Assembly: GCA_022448245.1 (NCBI GenBank)
Contig: JAKVCO010000033.1
Coordinates: 1 to 36,650, forward strand
DNA from: Paracoccaceae bacterium
GTDB taxonomy: Bacteria > Pseudomonadota > Alphaproteobacteria > Rhodobacterales > Rhodobacteraceae
Direction: 5' to 3'
DNA length: 36,650 bases
Under the pieces are notes generated by a model. That model saw nothing but the letters and a program-made list of their open reading frames with translations, was not told where the DNA came from and did no database searches. Both the position numbers and the translations under genes were made by a program. This document shows positions 25,943 to 33,044 of the stretch, in pieces. Within the stretch, counting starts at the first letter, position 1; each line of letters opens with the position of its first letter.

Positions 25943-26932
25943 TCAAGAGAGGGCAGCGGTGACGGCCGTGTGACCTGTGACGAAGCCGCGCCAGTTGGTG
26001 ATCGGGCCGAGGCGCGTTTGAGCCGCTGGGTGGGTTGCATCGAGCATGCCCAGACGCTGGAGCAGCGCGGTGATTGCAGCCTCGGCGGCGCGCGTGGTGC
26101 CGTCGCTGATCTTGAGAGCAATGCCCAAGCCCTTTTCCGGCACGATCGCGGTGAAAACGCCTTCGGCACCGGTCTTGAGTGCAACACCCGGAACGGCGCG
26201 CATGAGTTCCGTGCACGCGCGCGTTTCTCCTGCCACGAGATTAGGGTGCAACATCATCGCATCGCGCAGACGCACCATGGCTTTTGACGCCGCATCTTCG
26301 CGTTCATGGGCCGTGGCGAAGGCCGCCATCGCGCGGGCGAGGCCAGTCAACGACGTGGCAAAGTTCGGGGCAGAGCATCCGTCGATGGCCCATGTGGGGC
26401 TGTCTTCGCCTGTTGTTTCCTCGAAAGCCTCGCGGGACGCTTTCTGCACGGGGTGGGAGAGCTCAAGATACTCCGGTCCCGCGCCGAGATGTTTGCCCAG
26501 CGTCAAAAAGCCAGTGTGTTTGCCCGAGCAATTGTTATGGATCTGGCAAGGGCTCTCGGCGGCTGTGATCAGCCTGTCGCGTTCCTCGATATCAGCTGGC
26601 GCTTCGGGGCCACAGCGCAGCGCGCTTTCGCCAAGACCCAAATCAGAGAGCCAGGCCGTCACATGTTCCCGATGGATCGCCGCACCTTGGTGGGAGGCGC
26701 AGGACAGGGCGAGGTGTTCAGCCGTCAGCCCGTGGGCATCGGCTGCACCCGAAGTCAGAAGCGGCACTGCCTGGATCATCTTGCATGAGGAGCGCGGGAA
26801 GATCGTCAGATCAGGGTTGCCCCAGGCCTCCTGCACCTGCCCATCCGGGCTACAAATCACGATGTGACCGGAGTGCTGACTCTCCAACATATCGCCACGC
26901 CAGATTTCCACGAGCGGTGTACCGATATCCAT
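25943..26932 (-). CDS. L-asparaginase, Rhizobium etli ReAV type
   Basis: This class 3 asparaginase hydrolyses L-asparagine to aspartate and ammonia with a serine beta-lactamase-like fold. The key residues fall at almost the same numbers as in the R. etli enzyme: Ser48 and Lys51 in RSSCKMIQ, Ser80 in SCASHQG, and the zinc-site Cys135 and Lys138 in NNCSGKHTGF. A further cysteine lies at 186 in DGCSAPNFA. No signal peptide, so it is cytoplasmic. Length 329 residues is normal. It stands alone, convergent with dnaE2 and divergent from the IalB-family gene. Confidence 0.92.
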   Translation of the reverse strand: MDIGTPLVEIWRGDMLESQHSGHIVICSPDGQVQEAWGNPDLTIFPRSSCKMIQAVPLLTSGAADAHGLTAEHLALSCASHQGAAIHREHVTAWLSDLGLGESALRCGPEAPADIEERDRLITAAESPCQIHNNCSGKHTGFLTLGKHLGAGPEYLELSHPVQKASREAFEETTGEDSPTWAIDGCSAPNFATSLTGLARAMAAFATAHEREDAASKAMVRLRDAMMLHPNLVAGETRACTELMRAVPGVALKTGAEGVFTAIVPEKGLGIALKISDGTTRAAEAAITALLQRLGMLDATHPAAQTRLGPITNWRGFVTGHTAVTAALS

Positions 26933-27079
26933 TCCAAACTCCTTACCCGGCGAACTTTCGCAAATGTGACGCTGCCAGGGCTTTTCTCGCAGCGCCTTCC
27001 TGCGCTAAAGTTCAGTTAACGAGCAAGAAAGCGCTGGGCCAGAGCAAACAACGGGCCCGCGAGTTAACGAGGCTTCATC

Positions 27080-27601
27080 ATGATCCGCACGTTCACCGCC
27101 CTACTCGCAGCAAGTTTCCTTGCCGCTCCCGTCATGGCGCAGGAATCGAGTGACAACCGCGTTGCCGCAAACACCGACTGGAGCGTCTTCACCGCCGCTG
27201 AACCGACCGAGTGCTGGGGCGTCACCGCGCCGAAGGAAACCGTCAACACACGTGACGGCCTCGTCGTCGCAGCGCGCCGCGGGGAGATCCTGTTGATGGT
27301 CTTCTACCGCCCCTCCGCCGGCGTCAGCGGGCAGCTGAACTTCACGGGCGGCTATCCCTTCGCGTCGGGCTCTACGGTGAACCTCAATATCGACGGCACC
27401 GAATTCGAGCTCTTTACCGAAGGCGAATGGGCCTGGGCCGCCTCCCCGGCAGAGGACGCCAAGATCATCACCGCCATGAAGCGTGGATCGCAGGCCGTGG
27501 CAACGGGCCGTTCTTCGCGTGGGACCACCACAAAGGACACATTCTCGCTCCTCGGGTTCACGGCGGCCGTGGAAGATGCGGAGCGGCGCTGCTCCAGCTA
27601 A
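27080..27601 (+). CDS. IalB-family (invasion associated locus B) exported protein
   Basis: The signal peptide MIRTFTALLAASFLAAPVMA ends before QES. The 150-residue mature domain has the IalB pattern: WSVFTAAEPTECWGVTAPKE near the N-terminus, VFYRPSAGVSGQLNFTGGYP, GEWAWAASPAEDAKIITAMK, FSLLGFTAAVEDAERRC at the end, and two cysteines probably linked by a disulfide. The name comes from Bartonella; in free-living relatives it is a periplasmic protein of unknown role. From memory rlmN often follows this gene directly in related genomes, whereas here a 3.1-kb element intervenes. Confidence 0.88.
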   Translation: MIRTFTALLAASFLAAPVMAQESSDNRVAANTDWSVFTAAEPTECWGVTAPKETVNTRDGLVVAARRGEILLMVFYRPSAGVSGQLNFTGGYPFASGSTVNLNIDGTEFELFTEGEWAWAASPAEDAKIITAMKRGSQAVATGRSSRGTTTKDTFSLLGFTAAVEDAERRCSS

Positions 27602-27635
27602 GGGGCGACGCCCGACCCGAGTTCAACAGAGCGGG

Positions 27636-27666
27636 CTAGCGCCCAGCCGTTCACTTAAAGTGTGCC
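27636..27666 (+). repeat. Left inverted repeat of the island
   Basis: It begins CTAGCGCCCAGCCG and ends CACTTAAAGTGTGCC, and is the reverse complement of 30710-30740 except at two positions. It contains the 11-bp palindrome CACTTAAAGTG. It starts 35 bases after the ialB stop. Confidence 0.75.
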
Positions 27667-27760
27667 TCCAGGTCGATCCTGATGGCACTATCTCGGTTGA
27701 ATACCATTCCAGACACAAAATATGGTAACTTCGGCTAGAAACTTTTTGAGTTAATTGCCC

Positions 27761-27988
27761 TCATGGCTCAGAACACACTGTAGACACTGGCCTCGGAAAG
27801 TCTTGTCGCGAAAATGGTTCAAAGGGCGGGAAGCAGACTTTCGCTGCGGTCGTCACCAAGCTCGGCAATGCGGGAAAAAGTGAGCTTTCGCTGCAATTGC
27901 GCCAATGGCTGCTTTCGGGACGCGCAGCATCACTTGGCAGGCTGGCATCCTGATCCGAAGTTGAGACACGCGCATAAGCGAATTTCAT
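27761..27988 (-). pseudogene. Remnant of a serine recombinase (resolvase) gene
   Basis: The frame opens with MKFAYARVSTSDQDASL, the classic N-terminus of TnpR-type serine resolvases, including the catalytic serine in RVSTSDQ. After about 20 codons the similarity stops; the remaining residues (rich in Pro and Ser) are unlike any recombinase and the frame ends at 75 codons. In the lost part, two partial direct copies of a GCAGCGAAAG motif are visible. I read it as the 5' stub of a transposon resolvase. Confidence 0.6.
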
Positions 27989-27995
27989 GCAGGCA

Positions 27996-28019
27996 TTTTG
28001 CGACAGGGTTTTGCGACAG
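27996..28019. repeat. Two 11-bp direct repeats before the resolvase stub
   Basis: TTTTGCGACAG occurs at 27996-28006 and again at 28009-28019, a 13-bp period, just upstream of the resolvase start on the minus strand. Repeats in this position could belong to a resolution site or operator for the resolvase. Confidence 0.45.
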
Positions 28020-28071
28020 CCAACCCCTTGAAATCATTCACCCACAGAAAGCGTTGCAAAACCGTTCCGTT

Positions 28072-28461
28072 CTAAGACGGGGAGTCGTCACACTGAGCGG
28101 TAGCTTCAGCCACCAGTGATTTTAAAGTTTCAAATTGATCATCTGAAAGTGTCCACGGAAGGCAAGCGCGTTGGGCGTATCTTTCAAATCCTTCGTCAAA
28201 CATTTCGACAACGTTTGCTTGAACTAAATTCGTTAATGCTTCAGCTACAGCACCTTTCAAAGATTCGTCTGGGAAGCGACCACTTCTATATCCATCTATT
28301 GCGACTTTTACACCGCTCTCATTGTCGAAATTACTTGATGTTATGACTTCGGACAAGAAGTCGTTCACTCCATCAAGAAGGCATACTTCATGACCACGTT
28401 CAGATTCGAACTTGGCAACACACAGAGCAAACACCATTTGCAATTTTGAGAGGTCGGTCAT
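28072..28461 (-). CDS. Candidate immunity protein for the adjacent toxin
   Basis: This 129-residue acidic, soluble, probably all-helical protein is one that I do not recognise. It starts six bases after the toxin gene stop with no clear Shine-Dalgarno, so it is likely translated by coupling. Its base composition is distinctly AT-richer than the surrounding chromosome. Small size, negative charge and position directly after a polymorphic-toxin C-terminus are the usual signs of an immunity protein, which is inference by context. Regions such as FALCVAKFESERGHEVCLL and ALTNLVQANVVEMFDEGFER might form the toxin-binding surface. Confidence 0.6.
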   Translation of the reverse strand: MTDLSKLQMVFALCVAKFESERGHEVCLLDGVNDFLSEVITSSNFDNESGVKVAIDGYRSGRFPDESLKGAVAEALTNLVQANVVEMFDEGFERYAQRACLPWTLSDDQFETLKSLVAEATAQCDDSPS

Positions 28462-28467
28462 TGTTGG

Positions 28468-29346
28468 TTAGAACGGGTTGGGTATCACACCCACAATATG
28501 TGCCCCACCCCTGCCATGTCGAATACTGCCCGGATGTCTCAGGCCGATTGGAATAGATGGGTCTGGCGTCAAAACCGAGCGAAAACCTGAGTCCCCAGCA
28601 ATGGAGACAATAAAGTCTCCGTGCCTACTTCTGTCGGGTCGGCCCAGAAACAAACTTTGGTGGGCAGCGCTTGGTGAAAGGTCATCTTGTGTCACGTAGA
28701 CCCAGCCCCTTGAGTTTTGCCTGATCACTTGTGACTGAGCGATGGACGCAGCATTTTGGGCATTCGTGTAATGAAAGTGCCGTTCTCCCGGATATCCTCG
28801 CGCTGCATCCAGCAAAGCTCCTAAAAGCGCGCCGTATCCCCATCCTCTGCGAGTATTTGGGGCGGTTGGAGTTCTTACGGGCTCATTTACAACAGCGCCG
28901 TTGGCAGTGTACTCGACAGGAGAATTCCTAGAGACACCGAAATGGTTTCCATAGTTGTCCCTATGAGAGAAGCCGCTTCCCGTCCAATTTCCGTATTGGC
29001 CTCCAGTGAAATCTGAGAAATCATTTCTAAGCCCACCCCATTCGCTTGCCCAATCTCGATAGGAATCCCAGTTCCCATTCGCCAAGTCACTTCCGATTTG
29101 GCTATCTGGTGAAAAATATGTTGCGGTTTCATTTAGCCCAACGCCATCGCTATCCGAAAATACGGTCGCAAGGCCACTTGGATCGCTCATATTAATCGGA
29201 TCGCCGTGGGAATATGCGTATCTGTTTGTACCGACACCGGGGTGCGTTGGGTTCATCGGGTCAGGCGAGATAAACATCGCAGAGGCTTGCGAAGCGAAAA
29301 CCGCAAAGACGGCGGTCATAATGAATTGCTGTAAAATACGGAGCAT
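28468..29346 (-). CDS. Short secreted-type RHS-tip toxin with HYD1/ART-like C-terminus
   Basis: The 292-residue protein has three parts. Residues 1-23 are a signal peptide (FIMTAVFAVFASQASA). Residues 25-59 are the last RHS core segment, FISPDPMNPTHPGVGTNRYA then YSHGDPINMSDPSGL with the DPxNxxDPxG motif that normally precedes a cleaved toxin. A Gly/Asn/Ser-rich linker runs to about 185. Residues 186-292 form a toxin-like domain with HFHYTNAQNAASI (His192, Tyr193) and WVYVTQDDL, resembling HYD1-type ADP-ribosyltransferase toxins. The RHS repeats are absent. ATG 29346 was chosen because GGAGAG lies six bases upstream. A candidate immunity gene follows and an exported transglutaminase-like gene precedes it. 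Confidence 0.75.
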   Translation of the reverse strand: MLRILQQFIMTAVFAVFASQASAMFISPDPMNPTHPGVGTNRYAYSHGDPINMSDPSGLATVFSDSDGVGLNETATYFSPDSQIGSDLANGNWDSYRDWASEWGGLRNDFSDFTGGQYGNWTGSGFSHRDNYGNHFGVSRNSPVEYTANGAVVNEPVRTPTAPNTRRGWGYGALLGALLDAARGYPGERHFHYTNAQNAASIAQSQVIRQNSRGWVYVTQDDLSPSAAHQSLFLGRPDRSRHGDFIVSIAGDSGFRSVLTPDPSIPIGLRHPGSIRHGRGGAHIVGVIPNPF

Positions 29347-29386
29347 AAGGTTCTCTCCAAACATGTAATTTCGGGTTGAAGCTAGC

Positions 29387-30307
29387 CTATCTTTCGACAG
29401 GGCGCCAACCTAAAGATTCCGCTCGGTCAAACATGCCCTGATTGACCCGCTGAAGGTATGCCAGATAGGGGCGTTGATCTTCGGGAACGTCTTGTGCCGT
29501 TGGATATTTTTCGTGAAACTCCGTGCGTAGAAGATGATAAGAGGCCGTTGCTTTCTTGACCATGATATAGGCGAACATCGGGTAATGCTCGATCAGGATA
29601 TCAGCCACAGCCATAGCATCGTGATAGCGCTCTTGTGCGATCAACTCTTCCACGATCACGGCGGCGATCACTGCCACGGATTGTTCCGCATCCAAAGGCG
29701 TCAGGAAGACACCGTTTGAAATCGCGGCATCGGTGATGGGCAGCAGGTTGCGATAATGCTGATCCCGCGCCCGCCCTGCCCCGCTTGTGGCTTCCAGATT
29801 GTGCGTCACGCCATCATCATCGGTGAATTTCACAAAGACATGCAGCGGTGCCATGGCGGGGGTGACATCCAGCCCCAGCCTTTGGCCGAGGATGATGAAC
29901 AGAAACGGCATGGTGATGCAGTTGCCGCGCCGATCCTGAATGTAATCCGACAGTAGCTTGTTGCGCACATCGAGGCCGTAAGGGTCGTCATGGTCATAGC
30001 TGAAGGCGCGGTCATCGTTCCAAGCCCCTGCCTGATAGATATAGCGGCGGATGGTTTCGATCTTGTCCCAGCTCGTGGCGTTTGGTGGCAGCATGGTGCG
30101 GATCGTGGCAACCATCTGGTCAATTTGGGCGAGCTGCGCATCCACATCGATGCTGGGATCAATCATGTGGTCCGCTTCGATCTTAATGCGAGCAAAATAG
30201 AGCCTGTCCATATCGCGTGTGAACAGCTCACGCACGTCGGCGCGGATATCGGCCAGTGCAGAGGTGGCGACCAAAAGGAGGGCAGACAAGATAAAGATGA
30301 AACGCAT
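29387..30307 (-). CDS. Exported transglutaminase-like cysteine protein
   Basis: The signal peptide MRFIFILSALLLVATSALA is followed by a transglutaminase-like domain of the SirB1/Transglut_core2 sort. Cys130 lies in RRGNCITMPFLFIIL, His156 in PLHVFVKF, and an acidic residue at 172 in NLEATSG completes a plausible triad. The last 90 residues look helical and TPR-like (AVIVEELIAQERYHDAMAVA, IEHYPMFAYIMVKKA). The enzyme may be a periplasmic peptidase or crosslinking enzyme; substrate unknown. The ATG at 30307 suits the signal peptide better than TTG 30325. Its stop lies 40 bases before the toxin start on the same strand, so it is the first gene of the cassette. Confidence 0.75.
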   Translation of the reverse strand: MRFIFILSALLLVATSALADIRADVRELFTRDMDRLYFARIKIEADHMIDPSIDVDAQLAQIDQMVATIRTMLPPNATSWDKIETIRRYIYQAGAWNDDRAFSYDHDDPYGLDVRNKLLSDYIQDRRGNCITMPFLFIILGQRLGLDVTPAMAPLHVFVKFTDDDGVTHNLEATSGAGRARDQHYRNLLPITDAAISNGVFLTPLDAEQSVAVIAAVIVEELIAQERYHDAMAVADILIEHYPMFAYIMVKKATASYHLLRTEFHEKYPTAQDVPEDQRPYLAYLQRVNQGMFDRAESLGWRPVER

Positions 30308-30709
30308 CAGGGGGGCCTCAAACAAATTCTCTCAGAGGTTGTTACAAACAAGAAATCCGAAAACCGGACATTCATGCGCCGCGCAGCATCAAGCACTTTG
30401 GGCTCGGACCGGTTATTCGCTGCACTCAGCATCAACGGCCGTTCTGCGGACTAAGCCGCCGGTCGCCGTGACTGTTTTCCCCGTCAAGCCTTCACAAGTT
30501 GCGTTGCGGCAAGCGTTTACCTGCAAATCTCCATAAGCCTCTGGAAGACGCAGGCTTTTTGGACGGGTACTATATGTTGATTTTGCTGGCTTGGTGTTCA
30601 TTGTCGCCTGCCGAAAATTTCTCCGGCACACGAAGCAAACCGGGCAGGACGTCAACACACTGCCGGGATGAAATAAAACGTCAAGTGTTCACCCATAGTT
30701 CGACAAATT
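30308..30709. other. Gene-free stretch at the right end of the island
   Basis: I see no supportable gene between the transglutaminase-like start and the right inverted repeat. It must hold the promoter for the three-gene minus-strand operon. The first half is GC-rich and the second more AT-rich. Short open frames on both strands have no Shine-Dalgarno and no recognisable product. Confidence 0.5.
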
Positions 30710-30740
30710 GGCACACTTTAAGTGACCGGCTGGGGGCTAG
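30710..30740 (-). repeat. Right inverted repeat of the island
   Basis: Read on the minus strand it begins CTAGCCCCCAGCCG and ends CACTTAAAGTGTGCC, matching the left repeat at 29 of 31 positions. It lies 66 bases before the likely rlmN start. Confidence 0.75.
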
Positions 30741-30753
30741 CGCTCCCCTTTTC
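30732..30753 (+). terminator. Possible intrinsic terminator at the right end
   Basis: GGGGGCTAGCGCTCCCC can form a G/C stem with a TAGC loop and is followed by TTTTCT. It overlaps the right inverted repeat, and might insulate rlmN from transcription out of the element, or simply be the old ialB terminator. Confidence 0.4.
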
Positions 30754-30805
30754 TAATTGCGCTTGGGTGGCTATACGGCCCTGCAACCAGCCGAAAGCCA
30801 ATGCC

Positions 30806-31987
30806 GTGACCGAACCTCTTGTGAAGGACTACACGACCATTCCCCGGAAGCGTCCGGAGGGTGACCGCGTGAACATCGTTGGTCTGACGCGGGATGAACT
30901 GCGCGCGGCGCTCATCGAGATAGGCACGCCTGAGAAGCAGGCGAAGATGCGCACGGGTCAGATTTGGCAATGGGTCTACCAGTGGGGGCGCCGCGATTTT
31001 GCGGAGATGACCAACCTTGCGAAGGCCTACCGCGCGCAGCTGGCCGAGCATTTCACGATTGAGCTGCCAGAGGTCGTGACGCATCAGGTGTCCGATGATG
31101 GCACGCGCAAGTATCTCGTCCGGATCGCGGGCGGGCACGAAGTTGAAGTCGTCTACATTCCGGAGACGGATCGCGGCACGCTGTGCATCTCCTCGCAGGT
31201 AGGCTGCACGCTAACCTGCACGTTCTGCCACACGGGCACGCAGAAGCTGGTGCGCAACCTCACGGCGGGCGAGATCATTGGCCAGGTGATGGTCGCGCGT
31301 GACGATTTGGGCGAGTGGCCTGTGCCCGGCGAGCCTAAGGATGAGACGCGACTTTTGTCGAACATCGTGCTGATGGGCATGGGCGAGCCGCTTTATAACT
31401 TTGACGAAGTCCGCAACGCGATGAAGATCGCCATGGACCCTGAAGGTATCAGCCTGAGCCGCCGTCGCATTACCCTATCGACCTCGGGGGTCGTCCCGGG
31501 CATCGCCAAGACGGCTGAGGAAATCGGCTGCCAGCTCGCTATTTCGTTCCACGCAACGACTGATGAAGTGCGCGATGTGCTCGTGCCCATCAACAAGAAG
31601 TGGAACATCAAGACACTGCTCGACTCGCTCAGGGAATACCCGCGCATCTCGAACAGTGAGCGGATCACCTTCGAATACGTGATGCTCAAGGGGGTCAATG
31701 ACAGCAACGCCGACGCGCATCGTTTGATCGAACACCTCAAGGGCATCCCGTCCAAGGTGAACCTGATCCCGTTCAATCCGTGGCCCGGTTCGCCCTACGA
31801 GCGCTCCGACTGGTCGCGCATCAAGAAGTTCGCCGACATCATCTACAAGGCGGGCTATGCCTCGCCCATCCGCACCCCGCGCGGTGAGGACATCATGGCG
31901 GCCTGCGGTCAGCTGAAATCAGCGACCGAGAGGGAGCGGAAATCGCGCCGGCAAATCGCCGACGAAACGGGAATTTCCGTTAACTAA
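30806..31987 (+). CDS. rlmN: 23S rRNA / tRNA adenine-C2 methyltransferase RlmN
   Basis: RlmN is a radical-SAM enzyme that methylates C2 of A2503 in 23S rRNA and A37 of some tRNAs. The radical-SAM cysteines are in [11 protein letters not shown], the methylated-cysteine region is at the C-terminus ([14 protein letters not shown]), and [31 protein letters not shown] and [15 protein letters not shown] are family landmarks. The start is best taken as GTG 30806 ([15 protein letters not shown]), since related proteins begin about there; the longer frame from 30722 would run through the inverted repeat. The Shine-Dalgarno is weak. The island lies immediately upstream, so expression may differ from relatives lacking it. 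Confidence 0.95.
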   Translation: MTEPLVKDYTTIPRKRPEGDRVNIVGLTRDELRAALIEIGTPEKQAKMRTGQIWQWVYQWGRRDFAEMTNLAKAYRAQLAEHFTIELPEVVTHQVSDDGTRKYLVRIAGGHEVEVVYIPETDRGTLCISSQVGCTLTCTFCHTGTQKLVRNLTAGEIIGQVMVARDDLGEWPVPGEPKDETRLLSNIVLMGMGEPLYNFDEVRNAMKIAMDPEGISLSRRRITLSTSGVVPGIAKTAEEIGCQLAISFHATTDEVRDVLVPINKKWNIKTLLDSLREYPRISNSERITFEYVMLKGVNDSNADAHRLIEHLKGIPSKVNLIPFNPWPGSPYERSDWSRIKKFADIIYKAGYASPIRTPRGEDIMAACGQLKSATERERKSRRQIADETGISVN

Positions 31988-32225
31988 GCCCAAAGTAGGG
32001 CAGCTCTTTCCTTCTTTTCGGCAAACTGCCGCCTTGATCGGCGGATAGCTGCGTTTCTCATGGGAAATCTGTGTGCACTGATCACGTCTGCACCGAGCTG
32101 ATCTAAGTTCTCCTCGAGGGAACAGGCAGCTCACCGTAGATCGCCAAATGCACAGCTCGTCGAGCCAGTTGGCATGCGTGGGGCATGTGACGCGGATTTA
32201 GAAAAATGCGCGATGGAGGTGAGAC

Positions 32226-32675
32226 ATGCTTCGCACTTTGACTATTCTTCTGGCTCTTGCAGCAGGCCCGGCAGTGGCTTGCCAAAACGATATGTCTGTT
32301 GCGCGCGAGGTTGTCGCAGCTACGAACAATTACCGCGCCAATCTGGGCCGAGGCGCCCTGAGCTTGGATAGCGAACTTACGCGGGCTGCTTTGCGCCACG
32401 CGTGTGAACTAAAGACCACTGGGCGTTTCTCGCACCGTGGCGTGAACGGCTCCCGCGTGGGTGACCGCGCATCGAGCGCAGGCTACCGCTGGCGCTACAT
32501 CGCCGAGAACATCGCCAGCGGGCAGCGGAGCCCGTACGAAGTGATGGTCGCGTGGAAGAACTCCGCCGGTCACAACCGGACGCTGCTGAACACCAATGGG
32601 CAAGACATCGGCGTGGCCGCTGTCCGTTCCGGCCGCAGCATCATGTGGGTCATGGTTCTGGGCGCGCCACGCTAA
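32226..32675 (+). CDS. CAP-domain (SCP/PR-1-like) exported protein
   Basis: A short signal peptide (LTILLALAAGPAVACQ) is followed by a bacterial CAP domain. Landmarks are NNYRANLGRGALSLDSEL, LRHACELKTTGRFSHRG (conserved His), YIAENIASGQRSPYEVMVAW and NSAGHNRTLLNTNGQDIGVA. CAP proteins of this size are secreted or periplasmic, with uncertain, sometimes cell-wall-linked roles. GGAGGTGAG six bases before the ATG supports the start. About 240 bases without a recognisable gene separate it from rlmN. Confidence 0.9.
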   Translation: MLRTLTILLALAAGPAVACQNDMSVAREVVAATNNYRANLGRGALSLDSELTRAALRHACELKTTGRFSHRGVNGSRVGDRASSAGYRWRYIAENIASGQRSPYEVMVAWKNSAGHNRTLLNTNGQDIGVAAVRSGRSIMWVMVLGAPR

Positions 32676-32707
32676 GTTGAGGCGGCGTTAACGGATTAGG
32701 CAGAGGT

Positions 32708-32735
32708 TTGTGAGACCACTTAGGTAGTCTCACAA
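32708..32735. promoter_or_regulatory. Perfect 9-bp dyad before a small reading frame
   Basis: TTGTGAGAC and GTCTCACAA form a perfect inverted repeat with a 10-base spacer, ending 15 bases before the ATG of a possible small gene. It could be an operator dyad or an mRNA hairpin. No T-tract follows, so it is not an ordinary terminator for the CAP gene. Confidence 0.45.
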
Positions 32736-32750
32736 CCGTAGGAGCTGCCG

Positions 32751-32888
32751 ATGCACGCTTTGTCCAACAGATCCTCCCTTGATGCGACAAAGATCTCCCT
32801 TCTGGGCGTTCTGCTTGCCACTGACTTCATGAGGCTTTTGATCACACAGACCTGCGGCGCAGGTTGTGTTTCAAAGGCTTCGGCATAA
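32751..32888 (+). CDS. Possible small protein, 45 aa
   Basis: The frame starts with ATG after TAGGAG at good spacing and encodes 45 residues with one moderately hydrophobic stretch (ISLLGVLLATDFMRLLI) and two cysteines (TCGAGC). It is bracketed by a 9-bp dyad upstream and a terminator-like hairpin downstream (32954-32984), which makes it look like a small transcription unit. No homology is recognised, and it could be spurious. Confidence 0.35.
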   Translation: MHALSNRSSLDATKISLLGVLLATDFMRLLITQTCGAGCVSKASA

Positions 32889-32953
32889 AGGCCGGCAACC
32901 TTGTGACCCTGCCCCATGGCAAGGTGGCGTGCCCCTTGCACGCCGTGGGCGGC

Positions 32954-32984
32954 TAGAAGGCCAGGCCGCAGCGCGGGCCTTCTA
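32954..32984. terminator. Hairpin between the CAP region and the LOG gene
   Basis: TAGAAGGCC and GGCCTTCTA form a perfect 9-bp stem with a 13-base loop. Only a weak T-rich stretch (AGTTTTACG) follows on the plus strand. It may terminate the small unit upstream and the convergent LOG gene. Confidence 0.45.
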
Positions 32985-33044
32985 ACAGTTTTACGAAACT
33001 AGGATTCTAGGGCGGCTGACGCCCAATGAACCCAAACCATGAGG

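Larger units (their letters stand above)
27636..30740. mobile_element. Putative transposon-like island with 31-bp inverted ends
   Basis: An inverted repeat of 31 bp (29 identical) lies at 27636-27666 and 30710-30740, at the two edges of a region visibly more AT-rich than its flanks. It contains a broken serine-resolvase start, 11-bp iterons, and three minus-strand genes (transglutaminase-like, RHS-tip toxin, candidate immunity). No transposase is present, which fits a non-autonomous Tn3-type miniature element mobilised in trans. No clear target duplication is visible by eye, so the exact outer ends are uncertain. Confidence 0.55.

Noticed and set aside
27814..28346. Plus-strand open frames in the left part of the island
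   Set aside because: They run antisense to the resolvase stub and the immunity gene and lack ribosome sites.
30722..30805. N-terminal extension of rlmN from 30722
   Set aside because: It would translate through the right inverted repeat and has no family-like residues; the GTG at 30806 matches the usual RlmN start.
32720..32941. 73-codon open frame on the minus strand
   Set aside because: No ribosome site; the opposite-strand small frame at 32751 is better supported, though also weak.
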